From: Ptiloglossa arizonensis
Lineage: Eukaryota; Arthropoda; Insecta; Hymenoptera; Colletidae
DNA length: 64,000 nucleotides
Direction: 5' to 3'
Assembly (NCBI RefSeq): GCF_051014685.1
Contig: NW_027478385.1
Location: forward strand, 4,836,001 to 4,900,000
The notes beneath the pieces were generated by a model. The model was given only the letters and a program-made list of their open reading frames with translations. It did not search any database and was not told the DNA's origin. Each line of letters opens with the position of its first letter. Within the stretch, counting starts at the first letter, position 1. The position numbers and the translations under genes were made by a program. Positions 59,571 to 64,000 of this stretch are shown here, one piece after another.

Positions 59571-62500
59571 GAAACTCGCCCGATTACAATGGTGTGTGTA
59601 CTTTTCCCCTAGGCCATTCCAGTTATTGGTTTCGAGTATCAGACCAGCGAAATTTTTGATGGATCCTCAACCATTCCTTAACTTCAAACTCCCATATCTC
59701 GCGAACGGATTGACGAACTCGAGAAATTCCTGTTGCATCTGAAAGCAGAAACTCGCCCGATTACAGCGGTGTGTGTATTTTTGCCCTAGTCCATAGTAGT
59801 TATTGGTTTCGAGTATCAGACTTGCGAAAATTTTGATGGTTTCTCAAACGTTCCTTAACTTCAAATTCCCATATCTCGCGAACCGACTGACGAACTCGAG
59901 AAATTCCTGTTGCATCTGAAAGTAGAAACTCGCCCGATTACAACGGTATGTGTACTTTTCCCCTAGGCCATAGCAGTTATTGGTTTCGAGTATCAGACTT
60001 GCGAAAATTTTGATGGATCCTCAACCATTCCTTAACTTCAAACTGCCATATCTCGCGAACGGACTGACGAATTCGAGAAATTCCTTTTCCATCTGAAAGC
60101 AGAGACTCGCCCGATTACAATGGTGTGTGTACTTTTCCCCTAGGCCAATCCAGTTATTAGTTTCGAGTATCAGACCGGCGAAAATTTTGATGGTTTCTCA
60201 AACATTCCTTAACTTCAAACTCCCATATATCGCGAATGGATTGACGAACTCGAGAAATTCCTGTTGCATCTGAAAGTAGAAACTCGCCCGATTACAATGG
60301 TGTGTGTACTTTTCCCCTAGGCCATTCCAGTTATTGGTTTCGAGTATCAGACCAGCGAAATTTTTGATGGATCCTCAACCATTCCTTAACTTCAAACTCC
60401 CATATCTCGCGAACGGACAGACGAATTCGAGAAATTCCTGTTGCATCTGAAAGCAGAAACTCGCCCGATTACAATGGTGTGTGTACTTTTCCCCTAGGCC
60501 ATAGTAGTTATTGGTTTCGAGTATCAGACTTGCGAAAATTTTGTTGGATTCTTAACCATTCCTTAACTTCAAACTCCCATATCTCGCGAACGGATTGACG
60601 AACTCGAGACATTCCTGTTGCATCTGAAAGCAGAGACTCGCCCGATTACAACGGTATGTGTGTTTTTGCCCTAGGCCATAGTAGTTATTGGTTTCGAGTA
60701 TCAGACTTGCGAAAATTTTGATGGATCCTCAACCATTCCTTAACTTCAAACTCCCATATCTCGCGAACGGACTGACGAATTCGAGAAATTCCTGTTCCAT
60801 CTGAAAGCAGAGACTCGCCCGATTACACAGGTGTGTGTATTTTTGCCCTAGGCCATTCCAGTTATTGGTTTCGAGTATCAGACCAGCGAAATTTTTGATG
60901 GATCCTCAACCATTCCTTAACTTCAAACTCCCATATCTCGCGAACGGACAGACGAATTCGAGAAATTCCTGTTGCATCTGAAAGCAGAAACTCGCCCGAT
61001 TGCAATGGTGTGTGTACTTTTCCCCTAGGCCATAGTAGTTACTGGTTTCGAGTATCAGACTTGCGAAAATTTTGTTGGATTCTTAACCATTCCTTAACTT
61101 CAAACTCCCATATCTCGCGAACGGATTGACGAACTCGAGACATTCCTGTTGCATCTGAAAGCAGAGACTCGCCCGATTACAACGGTATGTGTGTTTTTGC
61201 CCTAGGCCATAGTAGTTATTGGTTTCGAGTATCAGACTTGCGAAAATTTTGATGGTTTCTCAAACGTTCCTTAACTTCAAACTCCCATATCTCGCGAACG
61301 GAATGAGGAAATCGAGAAATTCCTGTTGCATCTGAAAGTAGAAACTCGCCCGATTACAATGGTGTGTGTACTTTTCCCCTAGGCCATAGCAGTTATTGGT
61401 TTCGAGTATCAGACTTGCGAAAATTTTGTTGGATTCTTAACCATTACTTAACTTCGAACTCCCATATCTCGCGAACGGATTGACGAACTCGAGAAATTCC
61501 TGTTGCATCTGAAACCAGAGACTCGCTCGATTACAACAGTATGTGTATTTTTACCCTAGGCCATAGTAGCTATTGGTTTCGAGTATCAGACTTGCGAAAA
61601 TTTTGATGGTTCCTCAAACGTTCCTTAACTTCAAACTCCCATATCTCGCGAACGGATTGACGAACTCGAGAAACTCCTGTTGCATCTGAAAGTAGAAACT
61701 CGCCCGATTACAATGGTGTGTGTACTTTTCCCCTAGGCGACAGTAGTTATTGGTTTCGAGTATCAGACTTGCGAAAATTTTGTTGGATTCTTAACCATTC
61801 CTTAACTTCGAACTCCCATATCTCGCGAACGGATTGACGAACTCGAGAAATTCCTGTTGCATCTGAAACCAGAGACTCGCTCGATTACAACAGTATGTGT
61901 ATTTTTACCCTAGGCCATAGTAGCTATTGGTTTCGAGTATCAGACTTGCGAAAATTTTGATGGTTTCTCAAACGTTCCTTAACTTCAAACTCCCATATCT
62001 CGCGAACGGATTGACGAACTCGAGAAATTCCTATTGCATCTGAAAGTAGAAACTCGCCCGATTACAACGGTATGTGTATTTTTCCCCTAGGCCTTTGTAG
62101 TTATTGGTTTCGGGAATCAGACTTGCGAAAATTTTGGTGGTTTCTCAAACATTCCTTAACTTCAAACTCCCATATATCGCGAATGGATTGACGAACTCGA
62201 GAAATTCCTGTTGCATCTGAAAGAAGAAACTCGCCCGATTACAATGGTGTGTGTACTTTTCCCCTAGGCCATTCCAGTTATTGGTTTCAAGTATCAGACC
62301 GGCGAAAATTTTGATGGTTTCTCAACCATTCCTTAAATTCAAAGTCCCATATCTCGCGAACGGATTGACGAACTCGAGAAATTCCTATTGCATCTGAAAG
62401 TAGAAACTCGCCCTATTACAACAGTATGTGCATTTTTGCCCTAGGCCATAGTAGTTATTGGTTTCGAGTATCAGACCAGCGAAAATTTTGATGATTTCTC

Positions 62501-62580
62501 AACCATTCCTTAACTTCAAACTCCCATATCTCGCGAACGGTCTTACAAACTCGAGAAATTCCTGTTGCATCTGAAAGTAG
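59571..62580. repeat. 17/18-monomer HOR, copy 1
   Basis: Repeated at the end of the window at a lag of 3,009 bp (17 units) at its start and 3,186 bp (18 units) after about 59,950. The missing unit is the gggaatcag/atttcgcg type. At 59,941-59,970 the sequence changes from the acaacggtatgtgta type straight into cttttcccctagg and ccatagcag. A 531-bp trimer is nested within it, marked by cgagacattcc at 60,606 and 61,137. Confidence 0.9.
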
Positions 62581-64000
62581 AAACTCGCCCGATTACAATG
62601 GTGTGTGTACTTTTCCCCTAGGCCATTCCAGTTATTGGTTTCGAGTATCAGACCAGCGAAATTTTTGATGGATCCTCAACCATTCCTTAACTTCAAACTC
62701 CCATATCTCGCGAACGGATTGACGAACTCGAGAAATTCCTGTTGCATCTGAAAGCAGAAACTCGCCCGATTACAGCGGTGTGTGTATTTTTGCCCTAGTC
62801 CATAGTAGTTATTGGTTTCGAGTATCAGACTTGCGAAAATTTTGATGGTTTCTCAAACGTTCCTTAACTTCAAATTCCCATATCTCGCGAACCGACTGAC
62901 GAACTCGAGAAATTCCTGTTGCATCTGAAAGTAGAAACTCGCCCGATTACAACGGTATGTGTATTTTTCCCATAGGCCTTTGTAGTTATTGGTTTCGGGA
63001 ATCAGACTTGCGAAAATTTTGATGGTTTCTCAACCATTCCTTAACTTCAAACTCCCATATTTCGCGAACGGATTGACGAACTCGAGAAATTCCTGTTGCA
63101 TCTGAAAGTAGAAACTCGCCCGATTACAATGGTGTGTGTACTTTTCCCCTAGGCCATAGCAGTTATTGGTTTCGAGTATCAGACTTGCGAAAATTTTGAT
63201 GGATCCTCAACCATTCCTTAACTTCAAACTCCCATATCTCGCGAACGGACTGACGAATTCGAGAAATTCCTTTTCCATCTGAAAGCAGAGAATCGCCCGA
63301 TTACAATGGTGTGTGTAGTTTTCCCCTAGGCCAATCCAGTTATTAATTTGGAGTATCAGACCGGCGAAAATTTTGATGGTTTCTCAAACATTCCTTAACT
63401 TCAAACTCCCATATATCGCGAATGGATTGACGAACTCGAGAAATTTCTGTTGCATCTGAAAGAAGAAACTCGCCCGATTACAATGGTGTGTGTACTTTTC
63501 CCCTAGGCCATTTCAGTTATTGGTTTCGAGTATCAGACCAGCGAAATTTTTGATGGATCCTCAACCATTCCTTAACTTCAAACTCCCATATCTCGCGAAC
63601 GGACAGACGAATTCGAGAAATTCCTGTTGCATCTGAAAGCAGAAACTCGCCCGATTACAATGGTGTGTGTACTTTTCCCCTAGGCCATAGTAGTTATTGG
63701 TTTCGAGTATCAGACTTGCGAAAATTTTGTTGGATTCTTAACCATTCCTTAACTTCAAACTCCCATATCTCGCGAACGGATTGACGAACTCGAGACATTC
63801 CTGTTGCATCTGAAAGCAGAGACTCGCCCGATTACAACGGTATGTGTGTTTTTGCCCTAGGCCATAGTAGTTATTGGTTTCGAGTATCAGACTTGCGAAA
63901 ATTTTGATGGATCCTCAACCATTCCTTAACTTCAAACTCCCATATCTCGCGAACGGACTGACGAATTCGAGAAATTCCTGTCCCATCTGAAAGCAGAGAC
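62581..64000. repeat. 17/18-monomer HOR, copy 2 (cut by window end)
   Basis: Follows 59,572 onward and includes the additional gggaatcag unit (about 62,995) that copy 1 lacks. The cgagacattcc marker at 63,792 pairs with 60,606 (18 units). The window ends 113 bases into a monomer, in the middle of the BamHI/EcoRI unit, at gaaagcagagac. Private changes include ccataggcc near 62,970, attaatttggag near 63,343 and cctgtcccatctg near 63,977. Confidence 0.9.

Larger units (their letters stand above)
1..64000. repeat. 177-bp tandem satellite array filling the window
   Basis: Every line of the window is a variant of one 177-bp unit in head-to-tail orientation. Taking cagac as unit start, units begin at 1, 178, 355, 532 and so on to 63,888. 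Complete units number 361, with a 113-base partial unit at the end. Twelve single-base indels account for the total phase drift of -10: deletions near 1,431, 3,557, 9,208, 11,862, 14,693, 18,587, 26,946, 27,653, 37,888, 39,203 and 40,540, and an insertion near 32,702. The consensus is about 41% GC. Units carry four short palindromes: AAAATTTT (unit positions 11-18), TCGCGA (60-65), CTCGAG (79-84) and CCTAGG (146-151). Length and uniformity fit centromeric or pericentromeric satellite heterochromatin, which is inference. I do not recognise the family. Both array ends lie outside the window. Confidence 0.99.

Noticed and set aside
1..64000. CRISPR-like direct repeats
   Set aside because: Repeats are contiguous 177-bp units with no unique spacers, no leader and no cas genes. 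Variation is spread through the unit.
1..64000. Transposon, retroelement, telomeric repeat, rRNA or tRNA gene within the array
   Set aside because: Continuous phase from 1 to 64,000 leaves no room for an insert. I saw no telomeric simple repeat, target-site duplication, or tRNA-like fold, and no sequence foreign to the monomer.
1..64000. Naming of a species or known satellite family
   Set aside because: Unit length and composition alone do not identify a family. I do not recognise the consensus, and a database search would be needed.

Overview
This window is one uninterrupted tandem satellite DNA array. It contains no gene that I can support. The repeat unit is 177 bp. Phased on the motif cagac(t/c)(t/a)gcg, the window opens exactly on a unit boundary, and I count 361 complete monomers up to base 63,887 plus a 113-base partial monomer. 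The phase is accounted for to the base: 361 x 177 would end at 63,897, and the 10-base shortfall equals eleven single-base deletions and one single-base insertion that I located individually. No transposon, unique sequence, orientation change or gap is therefore needed anywhere in the 64 kb. All monomers lie in the same orientation.

The source is most likely the centromeric or pericentromeric heterochromatin (or a similar long satellite block) of a eukaryote. The unit is close to nucleosome-plus-linker length and about 41% GC. It is rich in CpG (11 in the consensus, against about 7.5 expected from base composition), which argues against a genome with heavy germline CpG methylation. I do not recognise the satellite family and do not name a species.

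Layout. (1) 1-4,188: two almost identical copies of a 12-monomer, 2,123-bp higher-order repeat (HOR). (2) 4,189-7,963: irregular monomers with short nested 5-mer and 6-mer duplications. (3) 7,964-16,151: an HOR of 15, then 16, then 14 monomers, with a truncated fourth copy. (4) 16,152-28,000: a mosaic with a 19-mer/17-mer duplication, dimers near 21.4 kb and three 531-bp trimers at 24.7-25.8 kb. (5) 28,000-48,090: an 11-mer-based HOR with 6-, 10-, 12- and 14-mer length variants, interrupted at 35.9-38.1 kb by a segment that matches the 22-23.6 kb region. (6) 48,091-64,000: a distinct subfamily marked by new BamHI, EcoRI and BstBI sites, with 17-, 11-, 8- and 18-mer duplications.

No genes work together here. 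The biological content is the record of how the array evolved. Duplication blocks of many different sizes overlap, several precise one-monomer gains or losses can be resolved, and private marker mutations give nested lineages. The short open reading frames are by-products of a 177-bp period that is divisible by three. I found no undescribed gene system; the most useful observations are the HOR mosaic, the resolvable crossover junctions, the conserved core versus variable boxes in the monomer, and a partial CENP-B-box-like site.
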